From positions 868,001-932,000 of the forward strand of contig CP077641.1 in NCBI GenBank assembly GCA_019056435.1: a stretch of DNA of 64,000 bases, written 5' to 3'. This DNA is from Stutzerimonas stutzeri (lineage in GTDB: Bacteria > Pseudomonadota > Gammaproteobacteria > Pseudomonadales > Pseudomonadaceae). The notes under the pieces were generated by a model that saw only the letters and a list, made by a program, of their open reading frames with translations, was not told the DNA's origin and made no database searches. The position numbers were made by a program, and so were the translations under genes. Positions 1 to 8,875 of this stretch are shown here, piece after piece (the first letter of the stretch is position 1; the number at the start of each line of letters is the position of its first letter).

Positions 1-164
1 CGTGCTGCAAGGTGGCTTCGACGACCGTCGTCGCGGTGCCGGCGATCCGGCCATCACGTAGGTAGCTGTAGGCGGTTTCCTCGGTCACCACCCGCAACTG
101 GCCCGCCTGCGCGGCACTGCAAAGCAGACCAAGGGGAAAGGGCGATCCAAGCAATCGGGCGCAT
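1..164 (-). pseudogene. Periplasmic solute-binding protein, N-terminal part (runs off the window; apparent frameshift)
   Basis: Only the first ~50 codons lie in the window. Read leftward, the mature part begins QLRVVTEETAYSYLRDG, the usual start of family 3 periplasmic binding proteins, and is close to TVVTEELPPYNMTLDG in the binding protein at 1524-2291. The ATG at 164 opens a signal-peptide-like stretch (MRPIAWIAL) but is out of frame with the mature part. The two frames meet near the C4 run around 131-137, so a single-base error is likely. Alternatively a TTG at 154 opens the mature frame directly. It sits 20 bp downstream of the GGDEF gene and is probably co-transcribed with it. The ligand is unknown. 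Confidence 0.6.
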
Positions 165-184
165 CGTGCAGTCCTCGCAGGCAA

Positions 185-1527
185 TCAGTCGGAAACGCAG
201 TCACGGCCACGGGTCTTGGCCCGATAGAGGGCCTCGTCGGCGCGCCGCAGCAATTGATCGAAGTGGTCCATGGCCTGCGGGTCGAAGGCTGCCAGTCCGA
301 TGCTCAACGTCACCTGAGACGATACGGCCGATGCGGCATGCGGCAGCTCCCGTTCGGCCAGGCGTTTCTGCAGGTGCACCGCCGAGCGGTACGCCGACTC
401 GGCCTCGACACCAGGGAGCAACACCACGAACTCTTCACCCCAAGCCGCGCCACCACCTCACCGGCACGCGCGAACACCGATCGCAGGGTGTCGGCGACGG
501 CACGCAGGCACGCGTCGCCCTGGGCATGGCCGTAGTGATCGTTGTAGCGCTTGAAGAAGTCGACGTCGCACATCAACACCGTGAGCGGCTGGCCGAGCCG
601 CATGGCGCGGCGGAATTCGACGTCCTTGAGTTCGTCGAAATGGCGGCGATTGGACAGGCCGGTGAGCGGATCGCTACGCGACAGTTCTTCGAGCAGCACA
701 TTGGCCGCGCGCAGCTCGGCGGTGCGTTCTTCCACCAGCTCGGCCAGCCGGTCGCGGTGCGCAGCCAGCGCCTGCTCATCCTGATGCTGGCGCTCAAGGT
801 ATGCTGACAGCTTGGCCTGCAGGCCGTTGACGCCCTCTTCGAGCAGGCTCAGCTCGTCACGGCGCCTGGGCGAGCGATCCAGCCGCAGGCGCTGGTCGAG
901 GTTTTCCGGCGCCAGCGCGGTCAGGTGGCGGGCGATCCGGCGCACATGCAGCGTCACGCTGCGGTTGAACATCCACATGATCAGCCCCGCCAGCAACAGC
1001 GACTGGATGACCTGGGTGATGACGATATCGGTGACCTCGGTGAGCATCCGCTCCCAGAGCACGCCTTCGTGCCCTTCCAGCGTCAGCTCGCCAACCGTTT
1101 CGCGTGCACCGGCGTAGGGCTCGTAGGTCAGCGGATGCCGCAGCCGCGGCGCGCGATGGTCGCCCGGCTGAACGGCCCGCTGCCGCTCGATGATTTCCGG
1201 AGCACGCCCGGCGCGAATGATCTGCAGCTCCACACGCCCGATGGGCGCGGCCCTGGCGACGCTGTCGAGCTGGGTCTGCAGCGCGTCGCTGTCCATTTCC
1301 CAGATGGCTTTCGCCAGGTTGCTCTGGAACACCTGATCGATCAGCACCAGCTCGGCATTCATCGCCGCCAGGCTCTTGTGCCAAGCCGACCAGGTGCGTA
1401 CGCCGACGGTCACCAGCGTGAACAGCAGGCAGAATCCCAGGGTAGCCAGCACCAGCCGGCGGCCCAGCGAGCCGGTCTGCCGCCGCACGCGCGCGCTATC
1501 GGCAGTGCCAGGCGCCCTCGCGTTCAC
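185..1527 (-). pseudogene. Membrane-anchored diguanylate cyclase (GGDEF), frameshifted inside the active-site motif
   Basis: The N-terminus has a membrane segment (LVLATLGFCLLFTLVTVG), then a periplasmic sensor region, a second membrane segment (VIQSLLLAGLIMWMF), a HAMP-like linker, a coiled coil and a GGDEF domain (SRSDPLTGLSNRRHFD). GGDEF domains make the second messenger cyclic-di-GMP from GTP. The frame breaks at the CCCC run at 438-441. Restoring one base joins the parts as ARLG-GEEFVVLLPG, so the catalytic signature would be GGEEF. The C-terminal part (185-427) has the normal family end (RRADEALYRAKTRGRD). A GTG at 1527 overlaps the upstream stop by four bases; a GTG at 1536 is the alternative. 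Lying between two binding proteins, it probably responds to a periplasmic ligand. Confidence 0.8.
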
Positions 1528-2291
1528 GGCAGCCACTTGGCGGCGATGGCGTCGTAACGCCCGTCAGCCTTGACGCGCACCAGGGCCTTGCGGAAGCGCT
1601 CGACCAACTCATCGGGGGTGTTGCGGCTGAAGGCCATGCACAGGCCATCGGCGCCGCCCAAGTCATCCAGACTCAACTGCGGCACGGCGGTTTCGTCCGG
1701 GTTGTCGCTGCCCTGGCGCACGAGATAGTGGGCGTTGAGCTCGTTGGATATCCACAGGTCCACGCGCCCGGCCTTGAGTTTCTCGTAGTTGTGCTCGTAC
1801 TTGTTACTGGACTGCAGGTTCTGGCCGATCACGAAGCCCTTGTCGACCAGGTACTGCTCGCCAACGTCTTCCTTCACCGTGGCGATCTGGTAATGGCGGG
1901 CATCGTCCAGGTTCTTCAGGTCGAAGTGCGTACCCGGCAGCGAAAAGAGGAACCAGCGTGTCGGTGCGATCACCCCGACCCACCTGAACAGCGCCTCGCG
2001 CTGGGGCGTGCGGGCGATGGAGTAGATCAGCACGTTTTCCGAATTCAGCGCGATGTCATACGCGCGCGCCCAGGGCATCGACTGAATGTGTGCCTGCTCG
2101 CCGACCTCGGCCAGCACGGCCTGGACGACCTCGGTTCCCATGCCGGTCAGCTTGCCGTCCAGGGTCATGTTGTAGGGCGGCAGCTCCTCGGTCACCACCG
2201 TAAGGGCATGGGCAGACGCCAAGGCGGCATAGCCCGTCGAGGCCAGCAAGGCCAGGGCGACGCTTAGACGGCGGAGCAGGCGTGAACTCAT
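1524..2291 (-). CDS. Periplasmic amino-acid-type solute-binding protein (SBP family 3)
   Basis: This 255-residue protein starts at the ATG at 2291, preceded by GAGG. A signal peptide (LLRRLSVALALLASTGYAALASA) is followed by LTVVTEELPPYNMTLDGK, a typical opening of the PBPb fold. The rest shows normal family 3 features, including SIARTPQREALFRWVGVI and the C-terminal MAFSRNTPDELVERFRKAL. The length matches single-domain members. No permease or ATPase gene is adjacent. Its stop overlaps the start of the GGDEF gene, so it more likely feeds a signal to that cyclase than a transporter, although this is inference. Ligand unknown. Confidence 0.85.
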   Translation of the reverse strand: MSSRLLRRLSVALALLASTGYAALASAHALTVVTEELPPYNMTLDGKLTGMGTEVVQAVLAEVGEQAHIQSMPWARAYDIALNSENVLIYSIARTPQREALFRWVGVIAPTRWFLFSLPGTHFDLKNLDDARHYQIATVKEDVGEQYLVDKGFVIGQNLQSSNKYEHNYEKLKAGRVDLWISNELNAHYLVRQGSDNPDETAVPQLSLDDLGGADGLCMAFSRNTPDELVERFRKALVRVKADGRYDAIAAKWLP

Positions 2292-2547
2292 GGGCAACCT
2301 CGAGGGGTTTCGAAAACCCGGGCGTGCAACCTGGATGCTGGCCACCATACTGCCATCATTCGGATTTGCTTCATCAGTCTTTTTTCGGCGCCACCTATGC
2401 GGACTTGAACCCGGTGCGACCGCTTTTGCCGCAGTCCGACGTACGGCATGTCTACAGGCACGCCGGCGGTGCGGTGGCACCTCGCGCACGAGTTGAAAAG
2501 AGGGGAACGGCACCCTGGCACGAGAGGCCGGTGCCGGCCGGAACGAC

Positions 2548-2871
2548 TCAGGGGCGCTGACGCTTGTGCTCGAAGGCCTCGACGCAGGCGGGCAGGTCGT
2601 AGAAGCATGGCGTTTCGCCGGCACGGTTGCCGTTTTCCCCAGCGGTCTTGCGGCGGCACTCGCTCTCGGCGCGGCTGTTGCGCGTGGTTCTCATGCAGTC
2701 CTGAAACGCGGCTTCGCGCAGCGGCGCCAGCTTTGCCTCACGGGCCGACTCGCAGCGCAGGTCGAGCTCCGTCTGACGCTTGTCGAACGCCTCCCTGTCC
2801 TTCTGGAAACCCGCTTGCGTCTGCGTCGCCAACAACGCCAGCAACATCGCAGCCACTCGTTTCAGCTTCAT
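2548..2871 (-). CDS. Small secreted Cys-rich protein of unknown function
   Basis: A 107-residue protein with a clear signal peptide (MKLKRVAAMLLALLATQTQA) and a charged, probably helical mature part. Four cysteines (RCESAR, QDCMRT, SECRRK, TPCFYDLPAC region) suggest disulfide bonding in the periplasm. The ATG at 2871 has a GGGAG-type ribosome site seven bases upstream. It lies 120 bp downstream of the HDOD gene on the same strand. I do not recognise a family. Confidence 0.7.
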   Translation of the reverse strand: MKLKRVAAMLLALLATQTQAGFQKDREAFDKRQTELDLRCESAREAKLAPLREAAFQDCMRTTRNSRAESECRRKTAGENGNRAGETPCFYDLPACVEAFEHKRQRP

Positions 2872-2992
2872 CGAATCGCTCCCTCTGGATACCGGTGGCG
2901 AGCATGGCGCGACGGCCAATCGCCGGGCAATGCGCTCCGCGAAAGGAAAGCGCCACGAGGGCGCTTTCCTGTTTGCAGTGCGACGTCGCGGG

Positions 2993-3810
2993 TCAGACCA
3001 TCTCGACGAAGGCCTTTGCCGTCTCGATAGCGCCCGGCAGGGATTTGCCCAGCGCCGTGCGGTCCATGTTGTCGGCCAGCGGCCCCTGACGGATTCGAGT
3101 GCAAGCCCGATGTCACCGTTGCTCGCCTGCAGCGCCTGCGCCAGGGCGACGCTCTGCGCGACGACATAGGGCAGCGTGCTGCCGTTGGGCGCTTGCAGCG
3201 GTCGGGCCTGGTAGGCGATGGCCTCCTGCAGCACCTTCGGCAATTGCCAGCGGCGTGCCAGCTCGGCGCCCACTTCCGGGTAGCCGAAGCCGAGCTGCAG
3301 GGTCTCGTTGGCGGCGCGACCCGGGCTGGAGGTGGCACCGCCTTCGAGAGATTCGGCCAGGTGCGGCGCGCCGGTCTGGATCAGCAGCTCGCCGATGTCA
3401 TGCAACATGCCGCAGGTGAAGGCGGTTTCGACGTCGGCACCCACCTGCTTGGCCAGCAGCCGGCTGATGCTGGCGACAAGAAAGCTGTGGTACCAGAACG
3501 CCTTGAGGTCGAAGCCGGCGTGCAGTTTGAACGCCGAGGTGAAAGCCGAAGCCAGCACCAGCGTACGCAGGGTGTTGAAGCCCAGGCGCAGTGCTGCGTC
3601 CTCGATGCTGGTCGATTCACGCGCGCCGCGAAAACGCGACGAGTTGGCCAGGCGCAGAACACGCGCGGAGATCACCGGATCGCAGGCGATGTTGCGCGCG
3701 ACGGACTCGACGGACGTGTTCGGGTTGTCGAATTGCTGGATCAGGTCCTGGGCGACCTTGGGTACGTTGGGAAGCTGGTGAAGATTGGCGAACAGATCGT
3801 CGAGTTGCAT
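2993..3810 (-). pseudogene. HDOD-domain signalling protein (single frameshift near the 3' end)
   Basis: The protein begins MQLDDLFANLHQLPNVPKVA, the standard start of HDOD proteins (relatives of HD phosphohydrolases that mostly lack catalysis and act in signalling). Core motifs are present: ARVLRLANSSRF, TLVLASAFTSAF, FWYHSFLVA and CGMLHDIGELL. The ATG at 3810 has GGAGCC five bases upstream. The frame breaks at the CCCC run at 3083-3086; one extra base restores GLALESVRGPLADNMDRTAL and a normal end at 2993, about 272 residues. The unrepaired frame runs on into the small downstream gene, which is an artefact of the break. Confidence 0.8.
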
Positions 3811-3918
3811 GGGCGGCTCCTGGGGGAATGACGTCTCCATACACATCGGGTTACAAGTGCTTTTTCTGCAGCGCCGGCTGTCGGCCAGTCGGTTCGCAAG
3901 GCCGTCATGTGCCGGCGC

Positions 3919-4250
3919 TCACATCCGCGCGTGCATCTTCTCCGGGCTGATGCCGAACTACCGCTTGAAGGCCGTGCCGATGTTGGCCGCGCTGCTGCCT
4001 CGGTGACGCTCGCGCCTTCGCGCTTCGCTGCAGCGCTTTACTCGCGGCCTGCAGGCGGGTTTCGTGGCGCATTCGAACAGGCGGAACCGGCGGTGCAAGG
4101 CGGTGCAAGGCGGTGGCGTTGACGCCGAGCTCCCGGGCTATGCGCTCCAGCGTCCAGTCGTCTGCTTCTCCGCTGTCGAACAAGGCAATCAGCTTCTGCA
4201 ATCGCGATGCTTCCGTGGCGGCGCGATCGAGCCCGCATCCGCCGCTTCGC
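3919..4250 (-). pseudogene. Decayed AraC-family regulator, C-terminal DNA-binding remnant
   Basis: Reading leftward, one frame carries LIALFDSGEADDWTLERIARELGVNATALHRL, the first helix-turn-helix of an AraC-type domain. Further on, a different frame carries ANIGTAFKR, a TAG stop, then FGISPEKMHARM and a final stop at 3919, the recognisable end of an AraC domain. Several frames and an in-frame stop are needed, and part of the second helix-turn-helix is missing. Unlike the single homopolymer breaks elsewhere, this is real decay. No ligand-binding domain remains. Confidence 0.65.
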
Positions 4251-4371
4251 ACGCCCCGAGCGGGGCGACCGATGCGCCCGGACGAGAACCGGCCAGTCAG
4301 CCATTCCGGGCCTCGCGACGGCGGGCGGCGGTGGTAGAGTCGGCGCTGCCTCTTTGACCACCGGAGAAACC

Positions 4372-4818
4372 ATGCGCCCACTGTTCAACGTCCTGTTGCT
4401 GGCCCTGCCGCTTGCGCTCTCGTCACTGGCCTCCGCCGCCGACTCGCCCGCCGGGCGCTGGCAGACCATCGACGACGAAACCGGCAAGCCCAAGTCCATC
4501 GTCGAGATCCAGCAGGCTGCCGACGGTACCCTGAGCGGGAAGGTGGCGGAAATCCTCCAGTCGGACCATGGCCCGAACCCGCTGTGCACCGAGTGCGAAG
4601 GCGAGCGCAAGGACCAGCCCATCACCGGCATGACCATCCTCTGGGACCTCAAGCCGGACGGCGAGCAGGTCTGGAGCAACGGCACCATCCTCGACCCGGC
4701 CAAGGGCAAGACCTACCGCGCCAAGGCGACGCTGCTCGACGGCGGCGACAAGCTGGAAGTGCGCGGCTATATCGGCATCGAAGCCCTCGGCCGCAGCCAG
4801 ACCTGGATCCGCCAGTAA
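4372..4818 (+). CDS. DUF2147 family secreted protein
   Basis: 148 residues. The signal peptide is MRPLFNVLLLALPLALSSLASA. The mature part has the DUF2147 signatures SPAGRWQTIDDETGKPKS, LCTECEGERKDQPITGM, DPAKGKTYRAKATL and the closing RGYIGIEALGRSQTW. DUF2147 proteins form small periplasmic beta-barrels of unknown function. The ATG at 4372 follows CCGGAGA. It stands alone, divergent from the AraC remnant that may once have controlled it, and is followed within 50 bp by the first REP array. Confidence 0.85.
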   Translation: MRPLFNVLLLALPLALSSLASAADSPAGRWQTIDDETGKPKSIVEIQQAADGTLSGKVAEILQSDHGPNPLCTECEGERKDQPITGMTILWDLKPDGEQVWSNGTILDPAKGKTYRAKATLLDGGDKLEVRGYIGIEALGRSQTWIRQ

Positions 4819-4862
4819 ACTGCCCCGGAGGCTCTCGCCACCGCAAAGCACACAGCACATCT

Positions 4863-5480
4863 CGTAGGGGCGAATTTATTCGCCCAGCGCCCTTCCGCCG
4901 CCCCCTCGGGCGAATAAATTCGCCCTACATGGATGGCGTCGATCCGCGACGCCCGAGCCAGCCGCAACGGCCCCGTTCACCTCTTCCCGGCGCAAATACA
5001 CGGCACCTCTCGTTGGGGCCAATTTATTCGCCCGGCGCCCCTCCGCCGCTCCCCTCGGGCGAATAAATTCGCCCCTACATGGATGGCATCGATCCGCGAC
5101 GCCCGAGCCGGCCGCAACGGCCCCGTTCACCTCTTCCCGGCGCAAATACACGGCACCTCTCGTAGGGGTGAATTTATTCGCCCAGCGCCCTTCCGCCGCT
5201 CCCTTCGGGCGAATAAATTCGCCCCTACATGGATGGCGTCGATCCTGATGCCCGAGCCGGCCGCAACGGCCCCGACCACCCCGCCCCACCGCAAACACAT
5301 GCACATCTCGTGGGGGCGAATTTATTTGCCCTGCGCCCTTCCGCCGCTCCCCTCGGGCGAATAAATTCGCCCCTACATGGATGGCGTCGATCCTGATGCC
5401 CGAGCCGGCCGCAACGGCCCCGAACACCTCGTCCCACCCGCAAACACACGGCACCTCGTAGGGGCGAATTTATTCGCCCG
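4863..5480. repeat. Tandem array of REP doublets (REPIN-like), four ~148-bp units plus a half unit
   Basis: Units start at 4863, 5011, 5161, 5309 and 5457. Each of the first four holds a GTAG-headed arm with GGGCGAATTTATTCGCCC, about 22 bp of spacer, and the exact reverse complement GGGCGAATAAATTCGCCC followed by CTAC. Doublets lie at about 4864-4928, 5012-5078, 5162-5228 and 5310-5376; the last unit has only the left arm (5458-5480). Each arm is itself an 8-bp stem with a 2-base loop. A 5' GTAG next to a palindrome, paired head to head, is the published architecture of Pseudomonas REPINs. The ~80 bp between doublets is also conserved, so the whole unit was duplicated in tandem. Confidence 0.9.
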
Positions 5481-5560
5481 TTACCCGGCCGCCGCGCCCG
5501 ATGTCGTTCCGACGTAGGCCGGCGCATTGCACCGCGCCGTCGACTCAAGGTCGAAACCCT

Positions 5561-6638
5561 ATGGCCTCGACACCTCCACATCGATTCACCTACTTCATCC
5601 ATCTGCTCCATATGGCGTGGCTGCTCGTCCTCAGTCCGCTGGCCACAGCCGACGCGGGCCTGAAGGAGGTGCTCGACCGGGCCGAACGTCTGGCACCGCT
5701 GGAAACCCTGATCATCGCCCGGCAAGGCGAGGTCATCCTCGAGCGCGGTTTTCGTGGCCACCGCACCACCACGCCGACCAACATCAAGTCGGCTTCCAAA
5801 TCGGTGATCTCCGCGCTGGTCGGCATCGCCATCGACAAGGGTGTCCTCGAAGGCGTCGATCAGCCCATCGCCGCGCTGCTGAAAGCCGACCTGCCGAGCA
5901 ACCCCGACCCGCGCCTGCAGCAGGTGACGGTAGGCCACTTGCTCAGCATGCAGGCCGGGCTCGGCGCGACCTCCGGCCGCCACTACGGCGCCTGGGTGGC
6001 GAGCCGCAACTGGGTCCGCGCGGCACTGGCACGGCCGTTCGAAGGCGAACCCGGCGGGCCGATGATCTACTCCACCGGCTCCAGCCATTTGCTCTCGGCA
6101 ATCCTCACGCGCCAGACCGGGCGGTCCAGCCTTCAGCTGGCGCGGCAATGGCTGGCGCCGCTCGATGGCTTTGCCATCAGTGCCTGGACGCGTGACCCGC
6201 AGGGCATCTACCTCGGCGGCAACGAGATGGCGATGACGCCGCGCTCGCTGCTGGCCTTCGGCGAGCTCTACCGTCGCGGCGGGCTCACCGCGGCCGGCGA
6301 GCGACTGCTATCGCAGGACTGGATCGAGGCATCTTGGACGCCACGCACGCGCTCGCGATACACGGGCCACGGTTATGGCTACGGCTGGTTCATCACCGAA
6401 CTGGGCGGCGAAGCCGTGCGCTACGGTTGGGGGCTATGGCGGGCAGATGGTCTATGTGGTGCCGGGCCTCGAAATGACGGTTGTGATGACGTCCGATACA
6501 CGCCAGCCGTCGAGCGGAGCCATGGGCCATCGCGATGCGCTGCATCGGTTGCTCGGCCAGATCATCGAAGCGATCAAGCAGGCGGATGACACCCAGGCCG
6601 GGGCCGCGAACCGCCCCTGGCGCGGTGCTCAAGGCTGA
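5561..6638 (+). pseudogene. Serine hydrolase, class C beta-lactamase/penicillin-binding-like (single frameshift)
   Basis: About 359 residues once repaired. The likely start is the ATG at 5561 (MASTPPHRFTYF), followed by a hydrophobic export segment (MAWLLVLSPLATADA). The SxxK nucleophile motif is SASK, the second motif region is YSTGSSHLL, and the third is the Gly-rich WGYGGQMVYVVPG that replaces KTG in this family. The frame breaks in the G5 run at 6429-6433; removing one G restores WGYGGQ. These enzymes are periplasmic hydrolases or esterases whose substrate cannot be read from sequence. The gene begins 80 bp after the first REP array. Confidence 0.75.
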
Positions 6639-6791
6639 CGGACCGGGCATGGCGCAGACACAGGTGCTTACTTTTTCGCGGCGCAGGCCCGGGGCGGCTG
6701 GTCTATAGAAGGGCGACGAAGCCCGCCCTGGCCCGGAGCTGCGGTGCCGTGTGGCTGGGGCTGCGATGCGCAAACGAAACGGAGGCCTTTC

Positions 6792-7853
6792 ATGCACGCT
6801 TCGCTACGCCGTCTCTTCGTCAAGGTGCTGTGTGGCCTGTTGCTGCTCGCCAGCACGGCCAGCCTGGCTCAAGATCAACCGCCCCTGCGCATCGGGATCA
6901 TCGGCACGGGCGCCATGGGCAGTGCGCTTGCCCGCCTATGGGTGGAGGCTGGCCATGAGGTGATGATGTCCTCGCGTCATCCCGAGCAACTGCGATCGTT
7001 GGCAGACGAACTGGGTGAGCGCGCCCGCATCGGCACACCCGCGCAGGCGGCGGATTATGGTGACGTCATCCTGCTGACCGTGCCCTACGGCGCGACGCCG
7101 CAGGTCGGACGGGATCACAGCACGCTGATGGCAGGCAAGGTCGTACTGGACGCCGGCAACCCGCGACCGGAACGCGACGGCCCGATGGCTGAGCAAGCGC
7201 GCTCGCTCGGCTCGGGCCTGGCCTCGCAGCGTTTCCTGCCCGGGACGCGGCTGGTCAAGGCCTTCAATGCCATATCGGCCTACCGCCTGCGCAGCGAGGC
7301 GCACCGGGACGGAGACCGGCTGGCCATCCCCCTCGCCTCGGACGACGAACAGGCGCTGGAGGTCGCCGCGCAGTTGGTCAAGGATGCCGGTTTCGATCCG
7401 GTGATCGTCGGTCCGCTCGCCAGCGCCAAACGCTTCGACTTCCAGACGGGCATCTCCGCCCGGTCACTGACGGCCCCGCAACTACGCGAAGCACTGGGCT
7501 CTGACGCGCCTATGAGACGCGTCCACTCGACCTGGACGGCGAATTCCTTCGCCCATGGCGCCTGCACCACACTCCGAAACGACGCCACCCCCGAACGGCT
7601 TCCAACCCGCACGCCCGAGGCCGCCCGGATGCACGTCTGTAGGGGCGAATTCATTCGCCCACCGAGCCCGCACCGCACTCCGAAACGACGCCACCCCGAA
7701 CGGCTTCCAACCCGCACGCCCGAGGCCGCCCGGATGCACATCTGTAGGGGCGAATTCATTCGCCCACCGAGCCCGCACCGCACTCCGAAACGAAGCCGGC
7801 TCGCACGGCTTCCAACCCGCATGCCCGAGGCCAACCCCGATGCACGTCTGTAG
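6792..7853 (+). CDS. Secreted NADPH-dependent F420 reductase-like protein with a repeat-encoded C-terminal tail
   Basis: The ATG at 6792 has a perfect GGAGG eleven bases upstream. A signal peptide (VLCGLLLLASTASLAQ) precedes a Rossmann domain with the dinucleotide motif GIIGTGAMGSALARL, then SSRHPEQLRSLADEL, VILLTVPYGATP and VVLDAGNPRPERDG, typical of the NADP-oxidoreductase/F420-dependent reductase fold. An export signal on this fold is unusual; I infer a periplasmic location. Conserved sequence ends near LTAPQLREALG (about 7500). From about 7530 the frame reads through three REP units (tails such as CRGEFIRPPSPHRTPKR) to a stop inside a GTAG at 7851. About 110 residues are therefore repeat-derived, and the original stop has probably been lost. 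Confidence 0.7.
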   Translation: MHASLRRLFVKVLCGLLLLASTASLAQDQPPLRIGIIGTGAMGSALARLWVEAGHEVMMSSRHPEQLRSLADELGERARIGTPAQAADYGDVILLTVPYGATPQVGRDHSTLMAGKVVLDAGNPRPERDGPMAEQARSLGSGLASQRFLPGTRLVKAFNAISAYRLRSEAHRDGDRLAIPLASDDEQALEVAAQLVKDAGFDPVIVGPLASAKRFDFQTGISARSLTAPQLREALGSDAPMRRVHSTWTANSFAHGACTTLRNDATPERLPTRTPEAARMHVCRGEFIRPPSPHRTPKRRHPERLPTRTPEAARMHICRGEFIRPPSPHRTPKRSRLARLPTRMPEANPDARL

Positions 7854-8082
7854 GGGCGAATTCATTCGCCCATCGAGCCCGCACCGCACTCCGAAACGAC
7901 GCCACCCCGAACGGCTTCCAACCCGCATGCCCGATGCCAACCCCGGTGCACGTCTGTAGGGGCGAATTCATTCGCCCACCGAGCCCGCACCGCACTCCGA
8001 AACGAAGCCGGCTCGCACGGCTTTAACCCGCATGCCTGGGGCCAAGCCCGATGCACGTCTGTAGGGGCGAATTTATTCGCCC
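7532..8082. repeat. Second REP array: six ~105-bp tandem units with single palindromes
   Basis: GTAG-headed copies start at 7639, 7744, 7850, 7956 and 8061, with a degenerate first copy near 7532, so the period is 105-106 bp. The palindrome is GGGCGAATTCATTCGCCC, the same 8-bp stem as in the first array but with loop TC instead of TT; the last copy (8061) has the TT loop. Unlike the first array there is no inverted partner, and the spacer is different. The array begins inside the reading frame of the reductase-like gene and ends 60 bp before the response-regulator stop. Three frames stay open across it because the unit is stop-poor, but none is a gene. Confidence 0.9.
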
Positions 8083-8143
8083 ATGGCGCCGCACCGTCCT
8101 TGAGGGAAACGACGCAGACCTCCGCGACCTGGGCGAGGCGACT

Positions 8144-8875
8144 TTAATGGCCGGCTTTAGCCAACCGCTCCAATGCGGGGCGATCCAGGCAGCGGTAGCG
8201 GAACGAGGGACGACCGATCTGACCGTAGTGAAAGGATTCTTCGAGCAGTTGCGCATCGCTCAGGTGCTTGAGGTACTTGCGTACCGAGACACGCGACATG
8301 CCGGTGGTGGGCATCAGGGTTTCGCTGGTGAAGCTGCCATCATCCAGCGCCAGGATCGCCTGGGCGACCTGCGCCAACGACGCCGGGGTCAGGCCCTTGG
8401 GCAGGTCACCCGGTCGGCGGACTTCCTCCGGCGCCGGCTGGCTGAACAAGCGGTCGATGTCGCCCTGGCCGAGCTGTTCCGGCAGCCGCGACAGCGCCTC
8501 GCGGGCACGCCGGCAACTCTCCACGGCATCGCGAAAGCGCTCGAAGCTGAACGGCTTGACCAGATAATCCCGCGCACCGAGGCGCTGGGCGGCGCGCACC
8601 GTCTCGATCTCCGACGCGGCGGTGATGAGCACCACATCGGTGTTGCGGTCCTGCGCGCGCACATGGCGCAACACCTCCAGGCCGGAGCGGTTGCGCAGGT
8701 AGACGTCGAGCAGCAGCAGGTCCACCGCCTCGCGCTCCAGCAACTCGAGCGCGGCCGGCACGCTCTCGCACTGACCGACCAGCTCGACGCCGTCGAGACG
8801 GGCGAGGTAATCCACGTTCAGCCGCATGACCATCGGGTCGTCCTCGACGATCAGCACACGCATGGCAGTTTTCAT
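8144..8875 (-). CDS. CitB/DcuR-type response regulator
   Basis: 243 residues. The receiver domain (RVLIVEDDPMVMRLNVDYL) has its phospho-acceptor in DLLLLDVYLRN, a conserved Thr/Ser in LITAAS and Lys in YLVKPF. The C-terminal part has the winged-helix/HTH of the CitB family (TTGMSRVSVRKYLKHL, then GRPSFRYRC). Such regulators pair with PAS-containing citrate, malate or fumarate sensor kinases and activate carboxylate transport genes. The ATG at 8875 overlaps the kinase stop by four bases, so the two are translationally coupled. The divergent 2-hydroxycarboxylate transporter at 10756 is the obvious target. Confidence 0.9.
   Translation of the reverse strand: MKTAMRVLIVEDDPMVMRLNVDYLARLDGVELVGQCESVPAALELLEREAVDLLLLDVYLRNRSGLEVLRHVRAQDRNTDVVLITAASEIETVRAAQRLGARDYLVKPFSFERFRDAVESCRRAREALSRLPEQLGQGDIDRLFSQPAPEEVRRPGDLPKGLTPASLAQVAQAILALDDGSFTSETLMPTTGMSRVSVRKYLKHLSDAQLLEESFHYGQIGRPSFRYRCLDRPALERLAKAGH

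Noticed and set aside
7280-8056. Several open frames on both strands across the second REP array
   Set aside because: They simply translate the stop-poor repeat unit in different frames.
4863-8082. Regularly spaced palindromic repeats as a possible CRISPR array
   Set aside because: Units are 105 or 148 bp, spacers are themselves repeated rather than unique, and no cas genes are present. The GTAG-palindrome structure fits REP elements.
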